From Rhodopirellula sp. (lineage in GTDB: Bacteria > Planctomycetota > Planctomycetia > Pirellulales > Pirellulaceae): a stretch of DNA of 64,000 bases. Below are positions 16,585-24,533 of this stretch, one piece after another. The stretch spans positions 11,675-75,674 of the forward strand of contig NZVD01000063.1 in assembly GCA_002701385.1 (NCBI GenBank). The letters run 5' to 3'. The notes beneath the pieces are model-generated. The model saw only the letters and a list, made by a program, of their open reading frames with translations. It was not told where the DNA came from and made no database searches. Positions within the stretch are counted from its first letter, which is position 1, and every line of letters starts with the position of its first letter. The position numbers and the translations under genes are program-made.

Positions 16585-17997
16585 ATGTTATCAATTCAAG
16601 ATCACGGAGCCAAACTTTGCGACGGGCTAACCCGGCGTGAAGCCTTGCGCGTAGGTGGCATTGGACTCGGCGGTCTATCACTGTCAAATCTGCTACGGAA
16701 TCGAGCGTTAGCCAATCCCGCCACAACATCCAACATTTCAGGATTCGGGAAGGCCAAATCTATCATTGTCTTTGGCTTGGTCGGGGGACTTCCCCAACAT
16801 GAAAGCTGGGATCCCAAACCCGATGCACCTGAGGAAATCCGCGGGGAATTTGGTACAACCAGTACGAAAACCCCAGGATTTCAGATCGGCGAATTGATGC
16901 CCAAGACGGCTCAATTGACTGACAAAATTGCAGTTCTGCGTTCGGTCGTCACTAATGACAATGCTCATTCATCGAGCGGTTATCAAATGCTAACAGGCAT
17001 TGAACATAGTCCTCTTAACCGGGAAAGTGCTTTACCCGGCCCCCCTAACGACTATCCCAGTCTAGCTGCCGTGATCCGCGCCTTACGTGAAGACAAAGGC
17101 CTGCCCTCCTCTGTTGTCATACCCGAACATATTTGGAATGACGGCAACAAGCCCTGGCCGGGACAGGATGCAGGGTTTATTGGCCGCGCTCACGATCCTT
17201 GGTTGATCAAATGCTACCCGAATGAAAATCGCTTTGATGTGCCTGGGATGACATTGGCTGAAGAATTAACTCAACTGAGAGTCAACAATCGTCAATCGCT
17301 GTTGTCGCAGATCAATCAGACGCAAAACACTCTGGCTGAATCAGAAGCAGTTCAGACATTTAATATTCATTCTCAGAAGGCTTACAGTCTGCTAGGCTCT
17401 GGCGCCGCCCGTGACGCTTTTGATTTATCACAAGAGTCTGATCAAACTCGCGAGCGATATGGAGAAGGGCGGTTTGCTCAAAGTTGCCTATTGGCACGCA
17501 GGCTGGTTGAAGCAGAAGTGTCGTTGGTTCAAATCAACTGGACACGCGTAGTCGACGATCGCAAGTTTGAAAATCAAGGAGGCTGGGATACCCACAAAAA
17601 GCACAGCCAGTCTCTCAAAGAACACCTGATGCCGAGTATGGATCAGACGTTTAGCGCATTGGTCGAAGATCTGGACCAACGAGGTCTGCTCGACGAAACG
17701 TTGGTTATTATGTTCAGCGAATTTGGACACACTCCGAAATTTAATGGTAATGCTGGGCGAGACCACTGGGGAAATGTCTTTTCTGTCGCTTTAGCTGGCG
17801 GCGGAGTGCAGGGCGGCGCAGTACATGGCGTCACCGACAAACAGGCAGCCTTCCCAATCGAAGGTGCTGTACGACCACGGGATTTATTGGCTACCGTTTA
17901 TCACCTGATGGGCTATCCTCCGCACACCGAAGTCTACGATCCCGTGAATAGGCCGATTCAAATCAGTCGGGGTGAAGTCATTCAGGAAATCCTCTGA
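16585..17997 (+). CDS. DUF1501 family protein, planctomycete type
   Basis: A 470-residue protein with a twin-arginine signal (LTRREALRVGGIGLGGLSL) at about residues 16-34. Family marks are HESWDPKPDAPEEIRGEFG, SVVTNDNAHSSSGYQMLTG, QESDQTRERYG, QSCLLARRLVEA, VMFSEFGHTPKFN and GRDHWG. The histidines and aspartates in these blocks resemble the metal site of the alkaline-phosphatase superfamily, but the activity is unknown. It is separated by 101 bases from the previous gene, so it may have its own promoter. It ends at a strong bidirectional terminator. Confidence 0.93.
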   Translation: MLSIQDHGAKLCDGLTRREALRVGGIGLGGLSLSNLLRNRALANPATTSNISGFGKAKSIIVFGLVGGLPQHESWDPKPDAPEEIRGEFGTTSTKTPGFQIGELMPKTAQLTDKIAVLRSVVTNDNAHSSSGYQMLTGIEHSPLNRESALPGPPNDYPSLAAVIRALREDKGLPSSVVIPEHIWNDGNKPWPGQDAGFIGRAHDPWLIKCYPNENRFDVPGMTLAEELTQLRVNNRQSLLSQINQTQNTLAESEAVQTFNIHSQKAYSLLGSGAARDAFDLSQESDQTRERYGEGRFAQSCLLARRLVEAEVSLVQINWTRVVDDRKFENQGGWDTHKKHSQSLKEHLMPSMDQTFSALVEDLDQRGLLDETLVIMFSEFGHTPKFNGNAGRDHWGNVFSVALAGGGVQGGAVHGVTDKQAAFPIEGAVRPRDLLATVYHLMGYPPHTEVYDPVNRPIQISRGEVIQEIL

Positions 17998-18016
17998 CTC
18001 GCAACGATAAGTAATG

Positions 18017-18052
18017 AAAAAAGCCGCCCTGTCATCCAGAGCGGCTTCTTTT
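18017..18052. terminator. Bidirectional rho-independent terminator
   Basis: AAGCCGC (18021-18027) pairs with GCGGCTT (18041-18047); an A-run precedes the stem and CTTTT follows it. It lies between the convergent DUF1501 gene and the oxidoreductase gene and can serve both. Confidence 0.85.
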
Positions 18053-18074
18053 ATGCATATAGTTATCAAGTGGT

Positions 18075-19433
18075 TTAATACTCGAAGTCAGGATTTAAGC
18101 CTGGCATTGGAATCGGGTATTTCCCATCTGCTAAAGACTGCAAGACGGAGTCTCCATCAAGCGTCAGATTTTCAATGCCCTCACCAAAGTCGGCTTCATG
18201 GTTAAGCATGTCATCAATCGTAACGTTCTGACCAGTGTGAGCAGCCAGACGTCCCATCGAGGTCACTAGGCTTGCCATTGTACCCCGTGGAGCTTCGTTG
18301 TACTCCAGATCATTTCGAATCGCGTCGATGTAATGATTCCACTCGAGTTGATATGGATTCGGCTCAGGCTTACCCCAGTCCCATGCCAGATTCTCTTTGA
18401 CCATCGCATGGCCGTTATAAATCCGAGCTTTGGAAGGAGCGTGTCCTGATTGAGAAATCACAGCAATCCCTTTGGAGCCATGAGCATAACTTGCAAATTC
18501 GTTATGACATCCTGGAATCGTTCGCCCGTTCATAAAGGCTTTCGTACCATCTTCAAAAGTGTACTCGATCGCATAGGTATCGAAATTCTGATCGATGTTA
18601 TCACCTCGGTAATGACGTCCGCCAGAAGCCTTCGCCGAAACCGGCCAGGCATCCTTCATCCAGCACATTTCATCAATGTTGTGGATCAAAAAGTCTGACA
18701 CAGCTCCACCGCTAAGCCACAAGAAACCATGGAAGTTCTTAATCTGATACATCAGATCTGAGATACCTTCAGGTTTTGGAGGTACAGCGGCATATCCGGT
18801 CGGTCCTGCCATACGGTAGGCTCGCAACATGTTGACTTCACCGATTTCACCATTTTGAATTCGGTCAAAGAGCTCATTTCGAGCATCGCAGTGGCGACAC
18901 ATTAAACCCACAGCCACCTTCAGATTTTTCTCGGTGGCTTTTTCTGCCAGGTCAAACATCTTCTTGGAACCGGGACCATCGACCGTCACGGGTTTTTCCA
19001 TGAATACGTTTAGGCCTTTTTCAATGGCATAACCAAAATGGAGCCAGCGGAAGGCGGGAGGAGTTGTCAGGATCACAACATCGCCAGGATTGAGACAATC
19101 CATTGCCTTTTTATAGGCATCAAAGCCCAAGAACTTTCGGTCATCCGGCACATCAACGGACTTAGGAAATTTACGGACGAGACTTTCATAGCTAGCTTTC
19201 TGGCGATGTTCAAAGACATCTCCCATGGCAACTAGTTTGATTTTCTCTTCCGGAACGCTCAAGGCATTCGAGGCAGCACCTGTTCCGCGACCACCACAGC
19301 CAACCAAAGCAACCTGAATCGTACCATCGACGGCAGCGTGCACTGGAGTAACTGCAGATAAAACACCACTTGTTGCAGCAACGGCGCCTGTGGTTTTGAG
19401 GAAGTCGCGTCGTGAGTTATTACTCTCGCTCAT
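18075..19433 (-). CDS. Tat-exported Gfo/Idh/MocA family oxidoreductase
   Basis: A 452-residue NAD(P)-dependent oxidoreductase-fold protein. The twin-arginine signal SRRDFLKTTGAVAATSG (7-23) sends it out of the cytoplasm. The Rossmann motif follows (VALVGCGGRGTG), and the family motif VFMEKPVTVDG contains the catalytic-site lysine. The C-terminal half has the usual alpha/beta dimerisation domain, with DFLIHNIDEMCW near the substrate site. Exported members of this family in planctomycetes are thought to act on sugars, carrying the cofactor out with them. Two other members are encoded here at 44795 and 57133. The substrate is unknown. The 3' end faces a bidirectional terminator. Confidence 0.92.
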   Translation of the reverse strand: MSESNNSRRDFLKTTGAVAATSGVLSAVTPVHAAVDGTIQVALVGCGGRGTGAASNALSVPEEKIKLVAMGDVFEHRQKASYESLVRKFPKSVDVPDDRKFLGFDAYKKAMDCLNPGDVVILTTPPAFRWLHFGYAIEKGLNVFMEKPVTVDGPGSKKMFDLAEKATEKNLKVAVGLMCRHCDARNELFDRIQNGEIGEVNMLRAYRMAGPTGYAAVPPKPEGISDLMYQIKNFHGFLWLSGGAVSDFLIHNIDEMCWMKDAWPVSAKASGGRHYRGDNIDQNFDTYAIEYTFEDGTKAFMNGRTIPGCHNEFASYAHGSKGIAVISQSGHAPSKARIYNGHAMVKENLAWDWGKPEPNPYQLEWNHYIDAIRNDLEYNEAPRGTMASLVTSMGRLAAHTGQNVTIDDMLNHEADFGEGIENLTLDGDSVLQSLADGKYPIPMPGLNPDFEY

Positions 19434-19516
19434 CGTATATTTCCTTGTCTCTTTCTATTTAACTTTTAATAATTGCATGCCTGAATTTTAAACCACACCA
19501 ACGACGAATACCATAA

Positions 19517-19540
19517 ACCGACTCCGCCGAAGCGGTCGTT
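19517..19540 (-). terminator. Hairpin directly after the SUMF1-fold gene
   Basis: On the minus strand, the CGACCGC...GCGGAGTCG stem has a TTCG loop and starts at the stop codon. Only a short GTTTA follows, so termination would be weak; RNA 3'-end protection is also possible. Confidence 0.45.
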
Positions 19541-20607
19541 TATTCTTCAGGGTTGTCTTTGTCAAACTGAAGTGGAAGTGCCTTATCCCAGATTGCTTCC
19601 AGAGCTTCTTTACTTGGAGATTTCAGAGGTCGTACTATCCGTAACCCAACATGAAGAGCATCGGTGTGATACCAAATACTCTGCGGTTCCTGCGGATCCT
19701 GGTACTTCCAGTCTTCGGTCGATCCGAGCCGAGCCGCACTACGTAGTAATTCCGGATCATCCTGCCAACTGCCGCCTCGTACAACTCGCGGATATAATTT
19801 CAGCGGAACATTAACCGGATTGAGTGCTCCAGACTTCGTCTTACCATAAAACTCGGTATCATGCTGATCCAGCACCCATTCAGCCACATTGCCATGCATG
19901 TCGAATAACCCCCAAGGGTTTGGTAGTTTTTTACCTACCTTTTGATATTTGTCGTTCGAGTTTTCGTAATACCAGGCATAGTCATCAATCTTCGAGGCGT
20001 CATCACCCCAGCTATATCGAGTCGTCGTGCCTGCTCGACATGCATATTCCCATTCTGCTTCTGTCGGCAGCCGATAGTACCGTCCCGTTTTGGCTGACAG
20101 CCATTTACAGAAGGTTCGGGCCGCATGCTGTGTCATGCTGATCGCGGGATAGCCCCGTTTCCCCATTCCAAAAGTCATATCTGTATACGGTGCGGTCGGC
20201 TTGGAGATTGTCAGCGGGTCGGCAAGCTTATCTCGTTCATTCGCTGCACGGCCATACACTTTACGAATTTGTATATCGATGTCCGACATCCAAACTTCGT
20301 AAACATCCCAGGTTATTTCAGTCTTACCCATCCAAAACGGCTCAATGGCAATCTCGTGCTGAGGGCCTTCATCATCGCCACGACCTTCTTCATCATCAGG
20401 GCTACCCATGATGAACTTACCGCTGGGGATTGGTACAAGTTCGATTTTATTTCGGGTATGTTCGACTACTTCTGCATAAGGCTTCATCTCCTTTTCAGAG
20501 GAAGCTACGCTTTCAGGAATTTCAATCGGTGCCGGGTGATCGAGCTGAGCCTGTACTGCCGAAGTCAGAAGGGTAATTACGAGAAGGGTAGAACTGAGGG
20601 ATTTCAT
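19540..20607 (-). CDS. Secreted SUMF1/FGE-fold protein without the catalytic cysteine pair
   Basis: A 355-residue protein with a signal peptide ([16 protein letters not shown]). The formylglycine-generating-enzyme fold is clear: [61 protein letters not shown] and [20 protein letters not shown]. True FGE enzymes carry two cysteines shortly after RGGS; here the segment has none, so it probably does not mature sulfatases. Proteins of this fold are also used as ligand-binding or non-sulfatase modifying domains. The fold is certain; the role is open. Confidence 0.9.
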   Translation of the reverse strand: MKSLSSTLLVITLLTSAVQAQLDHPAPIEIPESVASSEKEMKPYAEVVEHTRNKIELVPIPSGKFIMGSPDDEEGRGDDEGPQHEIAIEPFWMGKTEITWDVYEVWMSDIDIQIRKVYGRAANERDKLADPLTISKPTAPYTDMTFGMGKRGYPAISMTQHAARTFCKWLSAKTGRYYRLPTEAEWEYACRAGTTTRYSWGDDASKIDDYAWYYENSNDKYQKVGKKLPNPWGLFDMHGNVAEWVLDQHDTEFYGKTKSGALNPVNVPLKLYPRVVRGGSWQDDPELLRSAARLGSTEDWKYQDPQEPQSIWYHTDALHVGLRIVRPLKSPSKEALEAIWDKALPLQFDKDNPEE

Positions 20608-20665
20608 TAGGAAACAACCGCTGGCGGAATATGTGTGATGTTTAACTTCCTATTATAGACACGGT

Positions 20666-20681
20666 ATTCGCATGTGCGAAT
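20666..20681. promoter_or_regulatory. Palindrome upstream of the SUMF1-fold gene
   Basis: ATTCGCA and TGCGAAT flank a two-base centre. The site is 59 bases upstream of the leftward start at 20607 and just past the stop of the aldolase gene. It could be an operator; it is too tight for a good terminator. Confidence 0.3.
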
Positions 20682-20693
20682 CGGGGCCAACCG

Positions 20694-21461
20694 CTAGGAA
20701 AGCATCTCGTCCATACCACGGGAATTCTCATTGAGCATATTCACCAAAGCAACAAATTCGCCACCATAAGCGAGTAAGCGAGCTCCCTGCTGGTAACGTT
20801 TCTTTCCTGTTTCCACATCACCAACGGGCAATCCCCAGGCTTTTCCGTATTGCTGACAAAGAGCCGCTACCTTTTCAATCGCCTCTTCCAACGTGAAGTC
20901 CGCGTTGTTCTTTGTGATTCTCAATTGAAGATCCCCGGGGCCGACAAACACCCCGTCCACTCCTTCGGTCGCAATGATTGCTTCTGCATTCGCCACCGCT
21001 TCCGGTGTCTCAATCTGGCAAATCAAGAATGTGTTTTGATTGGCCTGAGATGTAAATTCGTTTGCGTCTGAAAACTGAAATCCATTGTCTTGTCCAACAC
21101 CATCAATGCCTCGTTCACCAAGTGGAGGAAACTTCAGGCTGTCACGTAGATAGACGGCACGATCAACGTCATTTACATGAGGCACCAGCATGCCCGCTGC
21201 ACCATCCTCCAGATGACGATATAGAGTCACTTTATCTATCGAGGCGGGACGTAACATGCAGTCAATATCGTATTGATGGCAATAAGCATAGACCGCCTGT
21301 AGCTCTCGGACATCCCAGGCCCGATGCTCCGTATCCAACCAAATCGCATCAAACCCTGCATCTGCGGCATGAGCGACGTAGAAGGGCAGAAAATGCCCCA
21401 TCGAACAAATCTTTACAAGTTCGTTGTTCTTTAGCTTCTCAATCGTTTTACTTCGTCGCAC
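20694..21461 (-). CDS. HpcH/HpaI-type aldolase/citrate lyase family protein
   Basis: A 255-residue class II (metal-dependent) aldolase of the HpaI type, which cleaves or forms carbon-carbon bonds of 2-keto-3-deoxy acids with pyruvate as donor. Marks: GFDAIWLDTEHRAWD, MLRPASI, GAAGMLVPHVND, then LICQIETPEAVANAEAII with the metal-binding glutamate, and GVDGVFVGPGDLQL with the metal-binding aspartate. The length is normal. The start is GTG at 21461, with GAGG nine bases upstream. It may degrade sugar acids released from polysaccharides, consistent with the neighbourhood. The exact substrate is unknown. Confidence 0.9.
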   Translation of the reverse strand: MRRSKTIEKLKNNELVKICSMGHFLPFYVAHAADAGFDAIWLDTEHRAWDVRELQAVYAYCHQYDIDCMLRPASIDKVTLYRHLEDGAAGMLVPHVNDVDRAVYLRDSLKFPPLGERGIDGVGQDNGFQFSDANEFTSQANQNTFLICQIETPEAVANAEAIIATEGVDGVFVGPGDLQLRITKNNADFTLEEAIEKVAALCQQYGKAWGLPVGDVETGKKRYQQGARLLAYGGEFVALVNMLNENSRGMDEMLS

Positions 21462-21509
21462 TTGGAAATACCTCGGATTTGATGGAAGTTTACATGCTTC
21501 ATTTCAGTG

Positions 21510-21538
21510 TTGAATATCGTACCATGTAGACATACAAA
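21510..21538 (+). promoter_or_regulatory. Candidate promoter for the small gene and symporter
   Basis: TTGAAT (21510-21515) and TACAAA (21533-21538) are 17 bases apart in the divergent region, about 85 bases before the small ORF. A short stem, TGCTGG/CCAGCA (21587-21592 and 21603-21608), lies just ahead of the ribosome binding site. Confidence 0.35.
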
Positions 21539-21621
21539 AAGTAGTCAGGCTTTCTACTGAATCGCAGTTCACAAAGTCTCAGATACTGCTGGATGCAATT
21601 TGCCAGCATCGGAGGGAACTA

Positions 21622-21789
21622 ATGCTTCGCAGCGTAACAATTGATAACAAGTTATTGAATTACCTCGTAGAAGTCATCAACAAGGAATTTGCAACGGGCG
21701 AGGAAATGACTCGTAGCAAACTCTCCAACGCAATCTGGGATTATGAAAAGGGTGCCATCGAGCAAGAAAAGGACGAGCAGGAACAATGA
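21622..21789 (+). CDS. Small 55-residue protein coupled to the symporter gene
   Basis: A short ORF of ATG plus 54 further codons. GGAGG lies six bases upstream, and its TGA overlaps the ATG of the symporter in ATGA (21786-21789), the classic sign of translational coupling. The product starts MLRSVTIDNKLLNYLVEVI and is charged and helical, ending in a Glu/Lys/Gln-rich tail. It has no membrane segment, so it is not a membrane subunit of the transporter. The family is not recognised; the hydrophilic helices suggest a small cytoplasmic protein, possibly regulating the symporter. Reality of the gene is well supported by the ribosome site and the overlap. Confidence 0.75.
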   Translation: MLRSVTIDNKLLNYLVEVINKEFATGEEMTRSKLSNAIWDYEKGAIEQEKDEQEQ

Positions 21790-23480
21790 GTAAAGGCGGC
21801 AAATCCTCATTCGCGTTCTTCACCGTCCTCTGTACACCCAGCTTGCTCTTGGCCTCTGAAAGTGGCGGAGTTGGAGCTATCGACTACGGTGTTCTAGGGC
21901 TTTATATCCTTGGCACAATCTTCCTAGGCTATTTCATCTCCAAGAAGCAGCAAAGTCGATCCGACTACTTCACGGGCGGGGGCAATATGAGCTCCATCCT
22001 GATCGGAGTTTCCTTGTTTGCAACGTTGCTTAGTACGATCTCTTATCTGGGGATGCCTGGAGAAGCCGCAGGAAAAGGCCCCGTTCATTTCGTTGGTCTG
22101 ATCGGACATCCACTCATCTTCATCATCTTCGGGTTACTAATGTTGCCGAAGTATATGAACCATCGAGTTACCAGTGCCTATGAATTGCTCGAAGAAAAGC
22201 TCGGAATCGAATTTCGTTTGAGTGGCGGAATCATGTTTCTCATTCTGCGTCTGATTTGGATGGCCGTCCTATTGAAGGCTGCTGGGGATGCCATGATTAC
22301 CATGCTGGATATTGATCAAAGCTGGAGCTTACTGGTTGTTGCGTTGATCGGATTAGTCGCGATTATTTACACATCACTCGGTGGACTACAGGCCGTGGTC
22401 ATTACTGACGCGATGCAAACAATACTGCTGTACGGAGGGGCGGTCACTGTTCTGGTAATTATCACGATCGACTTTGGCGGTTTCAGCTGGATTCCAACTG
22501 AATGGCCCGATGACTGGGAAGACCAGCCATTTTTTCCGGACGACCTTACGACGCGTGTATCTTGGTTCGGCTCCATTCTTACCGGCGTCATCTGGTATGT
22601 AGCAACCCTTGGTAGTGATCAAACTACCGTGCAACGCTTTATGGCCACCAAGGATGCAAATAGCGCCCGCAATGCGATCATTTGGCAGCTCGGAGTCAGT
22701 GTTGTTGTTGGTATTACGCTTTGTTTCGTCGGCATTGCCTTAATGGCACATTACAAGAAGATTGAGCACCCAATTCCGACACTCACTTCCGGAACGTGGG
22801 AGGAGTTTCAGAAATTTGAAACTACGTTTACAGAAAACCATAAAGTCAAACCCAAGGCAGGGGATATTAAGCACTTTTTGGGATGGTCTGACAAAGATGT
22901 TGATGCCTGTGAGGAATACATTCATCGCTTACAGCTCAAACCGGACCAGTACTTCCCTCATTTCATCGCCAACGGTCTTCCTTCAGGGCTCACGGGACTT
23001 GTCATCGCAGCCATGTTTGCTGCGGCAATGTCGAGTCTGGATTCTGGGGTGAATTCGATTACTGCTGTAGTTTCAACGGATTTCATAGAACGAAATCGTA
23101 AAGAAAAGCTATCTGAAAAACAGCAATTACTGACGGCCCGATTTATCGCCGTCGTCGTTGGTGTCGTGGTCGTTCTCGGGAGTGTGCTGACGGAATTTAT
23201 CCAGGGAAACATCATGGAGGTCACTGCGAGCGCGGTGAACTTATTGACGACTCCAATATTCGGCTTGTTTATCTATGCGTTGTATTTTAAGAACCCTCAT
23301 CGGATTGCTGTCGCGATTGCCACTACCGTTGGGATTCTTACCGCTGTCTTCCTCGCGTTTGGCGATGAAGCTGAAATTCATAATATTAGCTTCCAGTGGA
23401 TTGGGCCATTCTCACTGGGAGCCAACCTTGCCGTTGGTAGTATCCTCAACCTCTTATTTAACTCCCGGGCTCGGAAGTAG
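21786..23480 (+). CDS. Sodium:solute symporter family transporter
   Basis: A 564-residue inner-membrane transporter of the SSS family, which uses the sodium gradient to import sugars, vitamins or organic acids. About 13 hydrophobic segments are visible. Family marks: QSRSDYFTGGGNMSS after the first helices, SYLGMPGEAAGKGP, TSLGGLQAVVITDAMQ, GSDQTTVQRFMATKD and FAAAMSSLDSGVNSI. A soluble stretch of about 60 residues (roughly 335-395) is inserted just before LPSGLTGLVIAAMFAAA, longer than usual. It is translationally coupled to a 55-residue gene. Given the sulfatase-rich genome a sugar is a fair guess, but the substrate is not shown. Confidence 0.93.
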   Translation: MSKGGKSSFAFFTVLCTPSLLLASESGGVGAIDYGVLGLYILGTIFLGYFISKKQQSRSDYFTGGGNMSSILIGVSLFATLLSTISYLGMPGEAAGKGPVHFVGLIGHPLIFIIFGLLMLPKYMNHRVTSAYELLEEKLGIEFRLSGGIMFLILRLIWMAVLLKAAGDAMITMLDIDQSWSLLVVALIGLVAIIYTSLGGLQAVVITDAMQTILLYGGAVTVLVIITIDFGGFSWIPTEWPDDWEDQPFFPDDLTTRVSWFGSILTGVIWYVATLGSDQTTVQRFMATKDANSARNAIIWQLGVSVVVGITLCFVGIALMAHYKKIEHPIPTLTSGTWEEFQKFETTFTENHKVKPKAGDIKHFLGWSDKDVDACEEYIHRLQLKPDQYFPHFIANGLPSGLTGLVIAAMFAAAMSSLDSGVNSITAVVSTDFIERNRKEKLSEKQQLLTARFIAVVVGVVVVLGSVLTEFIQGNIMEVTASAVNLLTTPIFGLFIYALYFKNPHRIAVAIATTVGILTAVFLAFGDEAEIHNISFQWIGPFSLGANLAVGSILNLLFNSRARK

Positions 23481-23542
23481 GCTCCTCTCAACCCAAAATC
23501 TTATTTCGTGCCGTAAGTTCTGGGAAATTGAGTCGTTTAGTG

Positions 23543-23749
23543 CTATTTAGCAAGCTCCTGCTGATACTCATCTCGAGCTTTAATCTGGTCCAGCGTGCCC
23601 TGAACGTTATTCTTTATATTCTTGATTGCATCGGCCGGACTGGAAGCACTGCTTTGCTGAGGCTCGCTGCTCGACTGAACTTCCGTTTCTTCATGAGAAG
23701 TGCATCCCATGGCTGCCAGTAATATTACGAGAAGGCTAAAGCGTTTCAT
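23543..23749 (-). CDS. Small lipoprotein
   Basis: A 68-residue protein with a lipoprotein signal: positively charged start MKRF, hydrophobic core, and lipobox LAAMGC with Cys15. The mature part is Ser/Gln/Glu-rich and then helical (DAIKNIKNNVQGTLDQIKA). ATG 23749 is chosen because GGAG lies seven to ten bases upstream and it starts the signal peptide; the frame stays open 20 codons further without making sense. It follows the rhodanese gene by 14 bases and is probably in its operon. The function is unknown. Confidence 0.8.
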   Translation of the reverse strand: MKRFSLLVILLAAMGCTSHEETEVQSSSEPQQSSASSPADAIKNIKNNVQGTLDQIKARDEYQQELAK

Positions 23750-23763
23750 TTTGTTTTCTCCTG

Positions 23764-24297
23764 CTATTTGTTCCAGGGCATTTTGCTGATAAGCATGCCC
23801 ATACCACACGTATCGGTCAAACCGGAAAACACCAGACCACCGCCGATGAATCCTGCAATCACCAAGCCAATCCAGGCTGGCTGTACCAAAGCCGACACAG
23901 CGACACCGGTTAAAACTAACGAACCGGCAGCGATCCTTACCTGGCGATCCAGCGCCATTGCTTTCCTATCACTACGATCCACATCGTATCCGGCTTCAAG
24001 CCAGGCATCGGTCCCACCTGTCACGTTGACAATATTAGCGATGTTGGCATCCACAAATTGTTGACAGGCCTTCGTACTACGGCCACCCATTTTACAGATC
24101 ACATACAGCCGCTGCTCGGGATTGGCACGGGCACTCTGTATTGAATTAACATCGAGTTGATCGAGTGGTTGATTTTGAGCGAATTCCACGTGCACAGCAG
24201 CGAACTCCGCCGGTGTGCGAACATCAATAAGTTCCAATGGTGCACCTGACTGCTGCAGAGCCCTTAATTCAGAAACGGTGATTGACGCGAAGGTCAT
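23764..24297 (-). CDS. Rhodanese domain fused to a DUF2892-type membrane domain
   Basis: A 177-residue protein. The N-terminal rhodanese domain (about 1-110) has ELIDVRTPAEFAAVH and the active-site loop CKMGGRS, whose cysteine carries a persulfide in sulfur transfer. The C-terminal 65 residues hold two hydrophobic helices (GSLVLTGVAVSAL and AWIGLVIAGFIGGGLVFSG) of the DUF2892 type, ending in TDTCGMGMLI. The fusion places a sulfurtransferase at the inner face of the membrane. Such fusions are commonly found with sulfide or sulfur handling. It is probably co-transcribed with the small lipoprotein. Confidence 0.9.
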   Translation of the reverse strand: MTFASITVSELRALQQSGAPLELIDVRTPAEFAAVHVEFAQNQPLDQLDVNSIQSARANPEQRLYVICKMGGRSTKACQQFVDANIANIVNVTGGTDAWLEAGYDVDRSDRKAMALDRQVRIAAGSLVLTGVAVSALVQPAWIGLVIAGFIGGGLVFSGLTDTCGMGMLISKMPWNK

Positions 24298-24426
24298 GAT
24301 TCCACTCTTACCTTATAAAACCTATTAATTGACCTCTTCAGTATAGCCGATAGAAGTTCTTTACCCATTCATACTCTGTTACGTGATGGAGTATTCATCG
24401 ATGCTTAAGATTTATGGATTTTCGCC

Positions 24427-24455
24427 TTATGCAGACTTCAAAGGCCTACTATACT
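24427..24455 (+). promoter_or_regulatory. Possible promoter of thrS
   Basis: TATACT at 24450-24455 is a good -10 box; the -35 candidate TTATGC (24427-24432) is poor. It would give a 5' leader of about 70 bases for the ATG at 24534. Confidence 0.25.
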
Positions 24456-24533
24456 TAGCGCCATAAGGTGAATAGAGACTTCGATTGTAAGCTCATTATT
24501 CGTAGCGATGAGCGTCTTATTCACACACCTTCC

